Below are positions 33,651-42,877 of a DNA stretch of 64,000 bases, piece after piece (within the stretch, counting starts at the first letter, position 1; every line of letters begins with the position of its first letter). The notes below the pieces were generated by a model. The model was not told the origin of the DNA. It saw only the letters and a list, made by a program, of their open reading frames with translations, and ran no database searches. A program made the translations under genes and the position numbers. Source of the DNA: CAYQMF01 sp964418595 (GTDB lineage: Bacteria; Planctomycetota; UBA1135; UBA2386); NCBI GenBank assembly GCA_964418595.1, contig CAYQMF010000014.1, positions 1 through 64,000 of the forward strand, given 5' to 3'.

Positions 33651-36536
33651 ATGCGCCGGGCCCGGGAGGCACCAAGCAAGCACGAGCCGCTGCCCCACCA
33701 TCCGTACGTGGCGTGGCTCGCGGAGGCAGTCGGCGCAGCCGCGCCGGGCACGCGAACCCTGGTGCTCACGCCCTCGGCGGAGTCGGCCGCGGCGCTGCGG
33801 ACAGCGACGCTCCACGCGTGCGGGGTCCTGCTCGGCGTGCGCTTCGTCACCTCGGTGCCGCTGCTGCGCGAGATCCTGTGGTCGCTGGGTGAACCCACGG
33901 CGGACGACCTGCTCCTGCCGCTGGAGGAACGGGCGCTCCTCCGCGAGATCCTGCGCGCCGATCCGGGCGACGTCGCGGCGTACGCGCTGCGGCACCGCCC
34001 TAGCCTCGCGGCGCTGCACGGCGCCTGCCGCGAGTGGGCGCGCGCGGGTTCCCCGGAGCCGGCGACGCGGATCCCGGCCTGGGCAGCAGGCACGCTCGCC
34101 ATCGCGCGCCGGTTCGGCGACACGCTGCACGCGCACGCCCGACCGTCCCGGGCTCAGCTCGTCCGGCGCGCCCTCGACGCCCTCGCCGCCGAACGGCGAC
34201 CGCGCACGAAGCTGCGCATCCTGAGCCTAGACCCGGGCTGCGCCAAGGACGTCGTGAGTGTCCTCGATGCCCTTCGCGATCGAGGCGGCGCCGAGGTCGA
34301 GGTCGCCCCCGCCGCGGAGACGCGGCCGTCGGGATTCACGCGCTCCGCGCACCCCCACGTCGAAGCCGAGCTGCGCGCGGCGGCGCATCGCTGTGCGCTG
34401 GCGTACGGAGCGGGCACGCCCCTGGACGCGATGGTGGTCGCCGCCCCGCGCCTCGGTCCCTATCTCCCCTACCTCGCGGAAGCGTTCGCGGCGGAGGGCC
34501 TGCCGGTGTGCGCAGCGGCGGAGACGCCCCTGACGCACGAGCCACGCGGTGCGCTGGCGACCCACGCCCTGACTCTCCTCTTCGATGGCGCGCCCGCGCG
34601 CACGTGGCTCGCGCTCCTCGGCAGTCCGCTCGCGCGCCGCCCGCTGCCGCCCGCGGCGCACGGAATCCTCGAGCGCGCCGCGCGCGAGCACGGCCTGTGC
34701 GGCGTCGACGCACTCGCGACGCGCGTGGCCACGCACCTGGCCGACGTCGCGCCGGAGGCGGCCGCGGGCGTGCGGCGGCTCGCCGACCACATCGCGCACG
34801 CGAGCACCGCGACGACGGCGGCGGCGAAGGCGCAAGCCATCGCCGCGCTGCTCGCCGCCGAGGTCGAGCCCCCGCTCGCCGACACGCGTGATGCGCAGGC
34901 GAAGCACCGGCTCGACGAGGTGCTGCGCGAGTTGCACGCCGCCGACCCCGAGGCGTTCGTGGCCGACGCCCGCGAGCTGCTTGCAAGCCGGGGCCTGCCG
35001 GTCGGAGAACGCGGCACCGCGTCGGTGCACGTCGTCGAGTTCGACGCTGCCGCCGCCTTCCCGGCCGCACGAGTCGAGTTGCTCGGCTTCGCCGACGATC
35101 AGATCCCTGCGTCGGGCGGCGGAACGACCTTCTTCGACGAAGCGGCGCGAACGACGTTCGGCCTGGGTGCCCGCGCCGATGCGCGCGCGGCCGAGCACGC
35201 CTGCGTCGTCCGGCTCGCGCACCTGGCGACGCGCCACCTGCACGTGAGCCGCGCCACCGCCGACGCGCAGGGGCGGCCGGTGGGGCCGACGGCGCTGCTC
35301 GAGGCCGTGGCGGAAGGCCTGCCCGCATGCGAGGAACGGCTCGAGTCGAATCACCCCGGTGCGCGGGCGGCGGCGCGCGTGGCGAGTGGAATCCTCCCGG
35401 TCGACTTCGCCATCGCGCACGCCGGCCTGCGCGAGGCGACGCTTGCCGCCACGAGCCTGCTGCTGGGCGCCCGCGCGGGCCGGCTCCGTCGGCGCGCGGC
35501 AGCGCTCGAGGACTTCGGCGGCGGCCTCGCCCACGACGGCGACGTCGGCGCCGACCTGGCGGCGACGCACGTCGCCCGGATCCTGTCGGTGAGCGACCTG
35601 CAGACGCTGGCGCGCTGTCCGCTGCAGCACATGTTCCGTCGGGTGCTCGACCTGCGGCCCCTGCCGCCGGAGCCCGACGCCCTGAGCCTCGCGCCCAACG
35701 CCCTGGGCACGGTGGTGCACGAACTGCTCGCGGAACTCGGCCCTCGCCTCGGTTCGGCCAGCGCCGCCGCGCAGCCCCCCGACGTCGCCGCCCTCGCCGC
35801 CGAGCTCGCCCCCGTGCTCGACGCGCGCCTCGCCGCGCGTGCCCCGCTCGTCCACACGCTCCCCGCGCTCCACCGGATCCTCGTGCGCCAGTGGGCGCGC
35901 GCCATCGCCGTCGGCTTCGTCGACGACGCCCGCGACCTGCGCACGCGCGCGATCACGCCGCTGCATCACGAACGCGAGATCGTCGGCGATCTCGACATCG
36001 GCCACGAGGCGCCGCTGCGCGTGCGGGGCGTCGTCGACCGGATCGATGCGATGCACGACGGTGGCCTGCGCGTGATCGACTACAAGACCGGACGCAACCC
36101 CGACCTCGCCAACAACCCCTACGAGATCCTGCGCGGGCGTCAGTTGCAGATGCCGATCTACGCGATGCTCACCGCGCAGGCCCTGCGCGCGCGCGCGACC
36201 GAGCTGGGCGTGCGCGCCGTGCGCCCCGACTGGCACACGCACGAGGAGCTGTGGCATGTGTGGCGCCGGGCCGCCGACTTCCTCGCCGGCAGCATGCGTG
36301 ACGACCTGCTCGACACGCTGCGCCGGCTCGCCGTGTTGCGGGCGAGCGGGACCTTCGTGCCGAGCATGGATCGCGAGAACGCGTGCCGCTTCTGCGACTA
36401 CCGCGCCGCATGCCATCGCCTGCACCCGCCGAGTCGCGAGCGCGTGACGAGCAGCGCCCGCAGCGAGGTCGCCGCGTACTTCCAACTGCGGCAGAAGAAG
36501 CCGATCACCCGGCGGGGCGGGGCCGATGCTTCCTGA
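33651..36536 (+). CDS. addB: AddB-like PD-(D/E)XK nuclease subunit
   Basis: 961 residues. The N-terminal two thirds resemble the inactivated helicase of AddB/RexB: no Walker A is visible. The C-terminus is a RecB-family nuclease with RGVVDRID, then VIDYKTGR (D and K of the active site) and a downstream QMPIYA. Cysteines in LARCPLQHMF and CRFCDYRAACH match the four-cysteine iron-sulphur staple of AddB. The last 11 nt overlap the start of the UvrD-type partner. Together they would form a heterodimer that resects double-strand ends for RecA. Confidence 0.82.
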   Translation: MRRAREAPSKHEPLPHHPYVAWLAEAVGAAAPGTRTLVLTPSAESAAALRTATLHACGVLLGVRFVTSVPLLREILWSLGEPTADDLLLPLEERALLREILRADPGDVAAYALRHRPSLAALHGACREWARAGSPEPATRIPAWAAGTLAIARRFGDTLHAHARPSRAQLVRRALDALAAERRPRTKLRILSLDPGCAKDVVSVLDALRDRGGAEVEVAPAAETRPSGFTRSAHPHVEAELRAAAHRCALAYGAGTPLDAMVVAAPRLGPYLPYLAEAFAAEGLPVCAAAETPLTHEPRGALATHALTLLFDGAPARTWLALLGSPLARRPLPPAAHGILERAAREHGLCGVDALATRVATHLADVAPEAAAGVRRLADHIAHASTATTAAAKAQAIAALLAAEVEPPLADTRDAQAKHRLDEVLRELHAADPEAFVADARELLASRGLPVGERGTASVHVVEFDAAAAFPAARVELLGFADDQIPASGGGTTFFDEAARTTFGLGARADARAAEHACVVRLAHLATRHLHVSRATADAQGRPVGPTALLEAVAEGLPACEERLESNHPGARAAARVASGILPVDFAIAHAGLREATLAATSLLLGARAGRLRRRAAALEDFGGGLAHDGDVGADLAATHVARILSVSDLQTLARCPLQHMFRRVLDLRPLPPEPDALSLAPNALGTVVHELLAELGPRLGSASAAAQPPDVAALAAELAPVLDARLAARAPLVHTLPALHRILVRQWARAIAVGFVDDARDLRTRAITPLHHEREIVGDLDIGHEAPLRVRGVVDRIDAMHDGGLRVIDYKTGRNPDLANNPYEILRGRQLQMPIYAMLTAQALRARATELGVRAVRPDWHTHEELWHVWRRAADFLAGSMRDDLLDTLRRLAVLRASGTFVPSMDRENACRFCDYRAACHRLHPPSRERVTSSARSEVAAYFQLRQKKPITRRGGADAS

Positions 36537-39500
36537 CCGCGACGAACGGCGCCGCGCGCTCACCGACTTCGGCCGCAACCTCGTGGTCACCGCGGGCGCA
36601 GGCACCGGCAAGACGTCGCTCCTGGTCGGGCGCCTGCTGGCCGCGCTGCTCTGCCAGCACATGGACCCCGGGCGGCTCCTGGCGGTGACTTTCACCGAGA
36701 ACGCCGCCGCGGAGATGCGACAGCGGCTCGCGCGCATGCTGCGCGCCGTGCCCGCGTTCCTCGACGGCGCCCCGATCGACGGCTCGGATCGCTTCGTCCT
36801 CGAGGAACTCGGCATCGGGCCGGAGCACCGCGCCCGCGCCGCGGACCGTCTCGCCGACCTCGATCGCCTCGCGCTGGCCACGTTCCATGGCTTCTGCCTG
36901 CGGCTGCTGCAGGAGCAGGCCCGCGACCTCGACCTGCCCGCGACGCTCCGCATCGGCACGGAGGAGACAGTGCGCGAGCGCTTCGACCAGGACTTCCTCG
37001 CCTTCCTCGGCACCGCCGCGCAGGGACCGCACGCCGAGGTGCTCGACTCCTTCGAGGCCCAAGAACTGCGCGAGCTGGCCTTCGCCCTGCTGACCCTGCC
37101 GGAGGAGTCCTGGGACACGCTGGCCACGCCGTTCGTGCCCACGGATCTCGAGACGCGAGCCGCGGAACTGGACGCGCTCCTCGCGCGCTTCCCCGGTGCG
37201 CGCCCAGCGTGGCGTGACTACGCGGGGCGGCTGCGGGATCACTACGGGGTCCTGCGCACGAACCGGGGTGCGGTCGACCTCGAGCTGCTCGTCAAGACCG
37301 TGCCGAAGGCGGGCAAGCGCGAACTCGGCGAACGCGACGACCTGCTGGCGACCGAAGCGCTGGGCCAGCACCGCGACTACCTGCGCGCGCTCCTCGACAC
37401 GAGCGAACCGACGATCCTGCGCGCCCGCGAGTTCCTCCTGCCCTTCCTGCACGACCAGCGCGCGAACCGGGCACGCGCCGGTGAGCTGTCCTTCGACGAC
37501 TTGCTGTTGCTCACCCGACGCGTGCTCATGGATCGCGGCGCAGTGCGCAAGCAGCTCGCCGGTCGCTACCAGTCGATCCTGGTCGACGAGTTCCAGGACA
37601 CCGATCCGCTGCAGTACGACGTGCTCTTCCTGCTGGCGAGCGATCCGACGCGCGATGCGGGCGACAAGCTCACCGACCCGACCAGGCTGCCGCTGCGCCC
37701 GTGCCTGTTCATCGTCGGCGACGCCAAGCAGAGCGTGTATCGCTTCCGGCGCGCCGACGTCGGCGCCTACTTCCGCGCCGTCGCACACATCGCCGGCGAC
37801 GCGTCGGCCAGCGGGCGCCTCACGCTCTCCGCCAACTTCCGCAGCCGCCCGCGGATCCTCGGGTTCGTCAACGCCGCCTGCGCCCACATGCTCGCGCCGG
37901 ACGTGCCGTACCAGCTCGGCTACGAGCCGGTGCACGCGGTCCGCGACGAGAAGGGCGAAGGAGCGCGCGTAGAGCTGCTCCTCCTGCCCCGCGTCGCGGG
38001 CACGCAGCTCGCGTACGCGCGGCGCGTGCGAGAAGGCCAGGCGATCATCGACATCCTCGACGAGCTGCGCCACGACGGCGTGGCGCTCGGCTCGATCGCG
38101 ATCCTCCTGCGCGCGGCCACCGACACCGCGTGGTTGCTGCGTCCGCTGCGTCAGGCCGGCGTGCCCTACGTGATGCAGGGCAGCCGGCGCTTCTACTCGC
38201 GGCACGAGATCGTGCTCGCCGGCGCGCTGCTCGCCGCCATGGCCCGACCGTTCGACCCGGTGCCGACGCTGGCGATCCTGCGCTCGGCCGTGTGCGGCGC
38301 TGTCGACGCCGAGCTGGTGGCCTGGCGGAACGCGGGGCGGGCCTTCGACTACCGCGAAGATGTCGTGGGCGAAGGCCCGGTCGCCGACGGTCTGCGCCTG
38401 TTGCGCGACCTGCACGCGCGCGTGACCACGCTGCCACTGCACGCGGCGCTGCCCGCGATCCTGCGGCACGAGGATCTCCTGCTCACCGAGGGGGCCGGCT
38501 TCGAGGGCGCGCAGCGCCTCGCCAATCTCGAGCGCCTGCTGCTCAACCTGCTGGCAGCCGCTCCGCTCGACCTCGCCGCGGCCGCAGCCCTCGTCGAGCG
38601 CCGCGCGCTGCGCGAGACCGACGACGAGGAGAGCGCGCTGTTCGAGGAAGGCGGCGAGGCGGTGCGGATCATGACCGTACACGCGGCCAAAGGCCTCGAG
38701 TTCGACGTGGTCATCCTGCCGGACATCGCGCGCCGGCCCCCGTCGGACCCCGACGGGGAGCGTTGGGCCGCCGAGCGGCAGTTCACGGCGGACGGGCGCG
38801 AACTCGTCGCGGTGCAGGTCGGCGCCAAGGTCAACCGCGCCGCACGCGTGGCACGCATCGAGGCGCGGCGCCACGACGACGCGGAGGAGCGCCGGCTGTT
38901 CTACGTCGCGAGCACGCGCGCGCGCGAGCGGCTCCTGCTGCTGGGGCACGACGACGACGACGTGGTGCGTCAGTCACGCTGGCAGGCCGATCTCGTGACC
39001 GCGCCCCTCGGCGGCATCGCGGGCTTCGCGCTTCGCCAGCTCGACGAGCCGCGGCTTCGCCCCGTCGCGCCGTCCGACGCGGAGGCCTTCGACGTCGCCC
39101 CCGCCGTACACGCTCTCGACGCGCACCGAGCCCTCGCCGTGCGCGCCGCGCAGGAGGCGCGGCCCGCTGCCCGCACTGCGAGCGGCGAAGGCCCCGACCA
39201 AGACCAGCCAGCCGTGCCCGGACCCGCCCGCAGCCTCGCGCTGCGCCTGGGCGAGGCCGCGCACGCGTATCTCGCGCTGGTCGACTTCGCGGCGTCGGAG
39301 GTCGATCGCGACCTCCTGCGGCGCGTGGCGCCGGAGCCGGACATCTGCGCTCCGCTCGAGGACTGGCTCGCTCGCTTCCACACCAGTCCGCTGCGCGCGC
39401 GCCTCGCCGCCGCGCGCTCCGTCGAGCGCGAACTGCCGGTCGCGTACCGCACCCCGGATGGGCGCACGGTGCACGGTGTCCTCGACGTCCTCACGCAGGC

Positions 39501-39663
39501 CGCCGACGGCGCGTGGCACATCCTCGACTGGAAGACGGATCGCAGCCCCGACCACGAACGCCACCGCGCGCAGCTCGACGCCTACGCACACGGCGTGCAG
39601 CTCGCGCTCGACCTTCCGGATCCGCCGGGCGCGCAGGCTGTGTTCCTGCAGGACTCGACCTGA
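36526..39663 (+). CDS. addA: AddA-like UvrD helicase/nuclease
   Basis: 1045 residues, superfamily 1A helicase. Motif I is GAGTGKT (24-30), motif Ia is VTFTENAAAEM, motif II is VDEFQDTDPLQYD, and motif V/VI includes MTVHAAKGLEF and FYVASTRARERL. The C-terminus carries a RecB-type nuclease with GVLDVL and HILDWKTD (D and K). It is somewhat shorter than typical AddA (about 1200). The ATG overlaps the addB end (ATGCTTCCTGA). Role: unwinding and cutting DNA ends in recombinational repair. Confidence 0.9.
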   Translation: MLPDRDERRRALTDFGRNLVVTAGAGTGKTSLLVGRLLAALLCQHMDPGRLLAVTFTENAAAEMRQRLARMLRAVPAFLDGAPIDGSDRFVLEELGIGPEHRARAADRLADLDRLALATFHGFCLRLLQEQARDLDLPATLRIGTEETVRERFDQDFLAFLGTAAQGPHAEVLDSFEAQELRELAFALLTLPEESWDTLATPFVPTDLETRAAELDALLARFPGARPAWRDYAGRLRDHYGVLRTNRGAVDLELLVKTVPKAGKRELGERDDLLATEALGQHRDYLRALLDTSEPTILRAREFLLPFLHDQRANRARAGELSFDDLLLLTRRVLMDRGAVRKQLAGRYQSILVDEFQDTDPLQYDVLFLLASDPTRDAGDKLTDPTRLPLRPCLFIVGDAKQSVYRFRRADVGAYFRAVAHIAGDASASGRLTLSANFRSRPRILGFVNAACAHMLAPDVPYQLGYEPVHAVRDEKGEGARVELLLLPRVAGTQLAYARRVREGQAIIDILDELRHDGVALGSIAILLRAATDTAWLLRPLRQAGVPYVMQGSRRFYSRHEIVLAGALLAAMARPFDPVPTLAILRSAVCGAVDAELVAWRNAGRAFDYREDVVGEGPVADGLRLLRDLHARVTTLPLHAALPAILRHEDLLLTEGAGFEGAQRLANLERLLLNLLAAAPLDLAAAAALVERRALRETDDEESALFEEGGEAVRIMTVHAAKGLEFDVVILPDIARRPPSDPDGERWAAERQFTADGRELVAVQVGAKVNRAARVARIEARRHDDAEERRLFYVASTRARERLLLLGHDDDDVVRQSRWQADLVTAPLGGIAGFALRQLDEPRLRPVAPSDAEAFDVAPAVHALDAHRALAVRAAQEARPAARTASGEGPDQDQPAVPGPARSLALRLGEAAHAYLALVDFAASEVDRDLLRRVAPEPDICAPLEDWLARFHTSPLRARLAAARSVERELPVAYRTPDGRTVHGVLDVLTQAADGAWHILDWKTDRSPDHERHRAQLDAYAHGVQLALDLPDPPGAQAVFLQDST

Positions 39664-39672
39664 CGACGTCGC

Positions 39673-39678
39673 TAGCAT
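39673..39678 (+). promoter_or_regulatory. -10-like TAGCAT, leaderless-type
   Basis: TAGCAT ends exactly 8 nt before ATG 39687 of the FIST gene, inside the 23-nt gap after addA. Confidence 0.4.
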
Positions 39679-39686
39679 CGCACGCG

Positions 39687-40880
39687 ATGCAGTTCGCCAG
39701 CGCGTTGTCCACCGCGCCTCGCGTCGACGACGCCGTGGCCGAAGTCGTGGCCGCCTTGCACCCACGCCGGGTCGCTCCCATCGACCTGTGCGTGGTGTTC
39801 GCATCGGCCGGCTACCGCGGCGAACTCGACCGCCTGCCGGCCTTGCTCTGGGAGAGCCTGCAGCCGCGCCAGCTGATCGGCTGCACCGGCGGCGGGATCA
39901 TCGGCGCCGGCCGGGAGATCGAGGGCGCGCCGGCGCTGAGCGTCACGCTGGCGTCGCTCCCGGGCGTGGGGGTCGAGGTCCGCCACCTGCACGATGGCGA
40001 CCTCCCCGACGCGGACGCCGGGCCGGATGCGTGGGTGGAACGGCTCGGCGTGGCCCCCGCCGCGGTGCGCGGCATGGTGGTGCTGCCGGAGCCGTTCTCG
40101 TTCGACGCCCCACGCCTGCTCGCAGGGCTCGACTTCGCCTACCCGCGGGCGGCGAAGGTCGGCGGCATCGCCTCGGGCAGCCAGACCCCCGACGGCCACG
40201 CTCTCTTCACGGGCCGGCAGGCGCATCGCGCCGGCGCCGTCGTCGCCAGCATGTCGGGCGCGGTCGAGTTCGCGCCGCTGCTCGCGCAGGGATGCAAGCC
40301 CTTCGGCCGGATCGGCACGATCACCGCCGCCCAGCACAATCGGCTGCAGCAAGTCGATCAGCTCCCGGCGCTGGCCTTCCTCGAAGAACAGCTCGCCGGC
40401 CTCGACGATGCGGATCGCGAGCTGGCCACGACGCGCCCGGTGTTCCTGGGTATCGCGATGGATCCGTTCGTGCCCACCGACGAACTCGGCGCGGGCGCGT
40501 GGCTGATCCGCAACCTCATCGGCGTCGACGAGGCGAGCGGCGCCCTCGACATCGGCGAGCTGCTGGCGCACGGCCGACGCGTGCAGTTCCATCTGATGGA
40601 CGAGCACACGTCCGCGGCCGACCTCCGCGGCGTGCTGCAACGCCACCGCGCCCGGCGACCCGCCGCTCCGGCCGGCGCGCTCCTGTTCTCGTGCCTGGGT
40701 CGGGGACGCCACCTGTACGGCGAGGCCGACCACGACAGCCGCCTGTTCCGCGAGGAACTCAGCGACGTGCCTCTGGGCGGGTTCTTCTGCAACGGCGAGA
40801 TCGGACCGGTCGGCGGCACGACCTACCTGCACGGCTACACGTCCGCGTTCGCGGTGCTGCGGCCCATGATCTCGACGTGA
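39687..40880 (+). CDS. FIST N/C domain signal-sensing protein
   Basis: 397 residues with an N-terminal FIST domain (about 30-215, LIGCTGGGIIGAGREIEG) and a C-terminal FIST_C domain (about 220-390, LFSCLGRGRHLYGEADHDS, PLGGFFCNGEIGPVGGTTYLHGYTSAF). FIST proteins are predicted small-ligand sensors linked to signal transduction. Here the protein stands alone, without a fused kinase or cyclase. Its stop overlaps the next start (GTGA). The association with addAB is positional only. Confidence 0.9.
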   Translation: MQFASALSTAPRVDDAVAEVVAALHPRRVAPIDLCVVFASAGYRGELDRLPALLWESLQPRQLIGCTGGGIIGAGREIEGAPALSVTLASLPGVGVEVRHLHDGDLPDADAGPDAWVERLGVAPAAVRGMVVLPEPFSFDAPRLLAGLDFAYPRAAKVGGIASGSQTPDGHALFTGRQAHRAGAVVASMSGAVEFAPLLAQGCKPFGRIGTITAAQHNRLQQVDQLPALAFLEEQLAGLDDADRELATTRPVFLGIAMDPFVPTDELGAGAWLIRNLIGVDEASGALDIGELLAHGRRVQFHLMDEHTSAADLRGVLQRHRARRPAAPAGALLFSCLGRGRHLYGEADHDSRLFREELSDVPLGGFFCNGEIGPVGGTTYLHGYTSAFAVLRPMIST

Positions 40881-42385
40881 GCGACGCGACCGCACGGACC
40901 CGGGAGGCGACGTCCTTTCCCCTGCCGCACGGCGCGGTGCGCGCGCTCGTGCACACGTGGCTCATCCTCGACTTCTTCGGCGAGAGCCGCCGCACCGGCC
41001 AACCGAGCAGCACCCTCACCACCACGATCTTCGGGCAGGCGTTCCTGGCGCTGGTGATCGCGGCCGTGCTCTTCCCGGACACGCCGCTCGTCGCGTTCGC
41101 GGCCGCCAACATCTCGATCTCGACGCTGCTCGTGGGGATCGGGCACCTCGGCGACGACCGGGCGGCCTCGCGGCGACGCGCCGACCAGGCGCTGGTCCTG
41201 CCCGCGCCCCTCCGCGTGCGCAGCCTGCTGCTGGCGCGGGCCCTGTACGGCAGCTTCTACGTGTGCCTGCTCACGATCGGCATGGCCCTGCCGCCGGCGA
41301 TCCTGTGCGCGTTCCTCCCAGGCCAGGGCCTCGCCACGATCCCCGTCTACCTGGCGTGCGCGTGTCTGTGCGCCGGCCTGTTCACCGCGACGCTGGTCCT
41401 CTGCCTGCGCGCGGCCGACCGCGTGCTCGGTGCCGCCCGCGCCCAGTTGCTCGCCGGCTCCGCGAAGGCACTCCTCCTGCTGCTCGGGATCGTGGCCTTC
41501 GCCAAGGGGGCGCGCCACCTCGGCGGCCCGCTCGTCGCGCTTCCCTTCCCGACGCCGGCGGTGCAGGCGTGGCCGCCATACTGGGCCGGGCGCGCCCTGC
41601 AGGGCGACCTCTCGTTCGTGCTCGCGCTCGTCGCGGGCGGCGTCGCTCTCGCCATCGTCGCGTTGCTGCTGGCCCGCGACGCGGAGGCGGGTGCGGCCCT
41701 GCGCGTGCGGCCCGCGGGACGATGGAATGCATTCCTCGGCCACCTCGCGCGCCGACGCCCGGCCCCGTTCGGGACGGCGACGTTCACCGCGGCGATGCTG
41801 TACCGGAGTCCCGGCTTCCGCGGCAAGGTGCTGCCGCTGTTCGGCCTGCCGATCGGCATGTGGCTGCTCGCCGCCACCAGCAGCGATGCGACCAGCGCGC
41901 GGCGCCTTGCCGCGGTCGCAGCCCAGCTCCCGGCGGTGTACCTGCCGTTCCTCGTGGCGTTCCTGGGCAGCGGTGACGAGCCCCGGGCGCGCTGGCTGTT
42001 CCTGACGGCGCCGCAGGTGTCGCCACCCTTGATCCGGCACGCCGTGCTCCTCGCGATCTCGACGCACGTGCTCGTGCCCGCGCACGCCATCCTGCTCGCC
42101 GCCGCGGTGCTGGTCGATCCCGTGGAGGCGCTGATCCGGTCCGCGTTCGCGCTGGGCGTCGCCGTGCACGTGGCGCGCTTCGCCCTACGCTCGTGGACGG
42201 AGGTCCCGTTCTCGAGCGGGGATGCAAGCTCCGGTCTCGACCTCGGGGGCCTGATCGCCGCGGCCCTGGGCCTCACGCTCCTGGGCCTCGGCTTCTCGGC
42301 CCTTCCCCTCCCCTTGGCCGGCGGCGCCGCCGCGCTCGTGGTGGGCTCGGCCTACGTTTCCCTTCGCCGGGTGCCAGGGTCATGA
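40877..42385 (+). CDS. Polytopic membrane protein, possible ABC-2-like exporter permease
   Basis: 502 residues from GTG 40877, which overlaps the FIST stop (GTGA). About twelve hydrophobic segments are visible, arranged as two halves separated by a basic cytoplasmic loop (about 265-300). The layout and the TFTAAMLYRSPGFRGKVLPLF segment resemble large ABC-2-type permeases, but no ATPase gene is adjacent, so the assignment is weak. Its stop overlaps the next small ORF (ATGA). Confidence 0.6.
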   Translation: MSDATARTREATSFPLPHGAVRALVHTWLILDFFGESRRTGQPSSTLTTTIFGQAFLALVIAAVLFPDTPLVAFAAANISISTLLVGIGHLGDDRAASRRRADQALVLPAPLRVRSLLLARALYGSFYVCLLTIGMALPPAILCAFLPGQGLATIPVYLACACLCAGLFTATLVLCLRAADRVLGAARAQLLAGSAKALLLLLGIVAFAKGARHLGGPLVALPFPTPAVQAWPPYWAGRALQGDLSFVLALVAGGVALAIVALLLARDAEAGAALRVRPAGRWNAFLGHLARRRPAPFGTATFTAAMLYRSPGFRGKVLPLFGLPIGMWLLAATSSDATSARRLAAVAAQLPAVYLPFLVAFLGSGDEPRARWLFLTAPQVSPPLIRHAVLLAISTHVLVPAHAILLAAAVLVDPVEALIRSAFALGVAVHVARFALRSWTEVPFSSGDASSGLDLGGLIAAALGLTLLGLGFSALPLPLAGGAAALVVGSAYVSLRRVPGS

Positions 42386-42513
42386 GCGAACCGTTCGTCC
42401 CGAAACCGCCCCCCGAGCCTTCGCTCCGGCGTGAGCTGCGTGCCATCCTCACGCTCTACGTGATCCTCGCTGTGCTCCCGACCGTACTGGGCCTCCTCTT
42501 CGGCCCCCGATGA
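42382..42513 (+). CDS. Small single-pass membrane protein (43 aa)
   Basis: ATG 42382 overlaps the stop of the preceding membrane protein (ATGA), which argues for translation. The peptide has a basic, Pro-rich N-terminus (EPFVPKPPPEPSLRRELR) and one hydrophobic helix (ILTLYVILAVLPTVLGLLF). It may be a small subunit or regulator of the upstream membrane protein. No family is recognised. Confidence 0.55.
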   Translation: MSEPFVPKPPPEPSLRRELRAILTLYVILAVLPTVLGLLFGPR

Positions 42514-42530
42514 GAGGTCGGACGCGGAGA

Positions 42531-42556
42531 CCCCACCTTGGGGCCTCGTGGAGGCC
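42531..42556 (+). terminator. Overlapping GC-rich hairpins, possible terminator
   Basis: CCCCA-CCT-TGGGG (42531-42543) and GGCCTC-GTG-GAGGCC (42542-42556) share bases, so they are alternative hairpins. They lie just after the small membrane ORF that ends the FIST unit. No T-run is present. Confidence 0.3.
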
Positions 42557-42621
42557 GGGCTTGCCCCGCCCCCTGGGGAGGATTACCGTTCCCGGCTGTT
42601 ACTTCCCCGGGCGGCAGACAC

Positions 42622-42627
42622 AGGAGG
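42622..42627 (+). promoter_or_regulatory. Strong Shine-Dalgarno AGGAGG
   Basis: AGGAGG sits 5 nt before ATG 42633. Such perfect motifs are rare in this window, so it is good evidence that the short ORF behind it is translated. Confidence 0.65.
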
Positions 42628-42632
42628 ATGCC

Positions 42633-42836
42633 ATGACGGGTGTTGAACAGGTGATCGAACGCAGCGACGACACGATGCCGCGGATCAGCCCGCCGGCGCC
42701 GAAGGATGCGGCGCAGGCAGAGGTTCGTGCTGCGGATGCCGGCGGCGCGCCCCTCGACGACGGCGGCTTCAGCCCGGACCCCGCGCGCCGGACCGATCGC
42801 TACCGACTCGTCACGCCGTACTGCTTGCGGCTGTAG
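42633..42836 (+). CDS. Small acidic hypothetical protein (67 aa)
   Basis: Supported mainly by a perfect AGGAGG 5 nt before the ATG. The peptide is acidic and Ala/Asp/Pro-rich for its first ~50 residues and ends with a basic-aromatic tail, DRYRLVTPYCLRL. No signal, membrane helix or known domain is seen. The single Cys in the conserved-looking C-terminus and the leader-like first part are reminiscent of peptide precursors, but no modifying enzyme is adjacent. It lies 41 nt from the convergent pseudouridine synthase. Confidence 0.5.
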   Translation: MTGVEQVIERSDDTMPRISPPAPKDAAQAEVRAADAGGAPLDDGGFSPDPARRTDRYRLVTPYCLRL

Positions 42837-42877
42837 CGCGCGGCTTGCCTCACTGGCGGGCCCTCACTGGCGGGCCC

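Noticed and set aside
34227..37142. 971-codon open frame antisense to the addB-like gene
   Set aside because: Shadow of the addB and addA frames, with no motifs of its own.
37701..39686. Open frame extending upstream of the FIST gene through addA
   Set aside because: The part before 39687 is Arg-rich with no domain and overlaps addA in another frame. FIST homology begins at ATG 39687.
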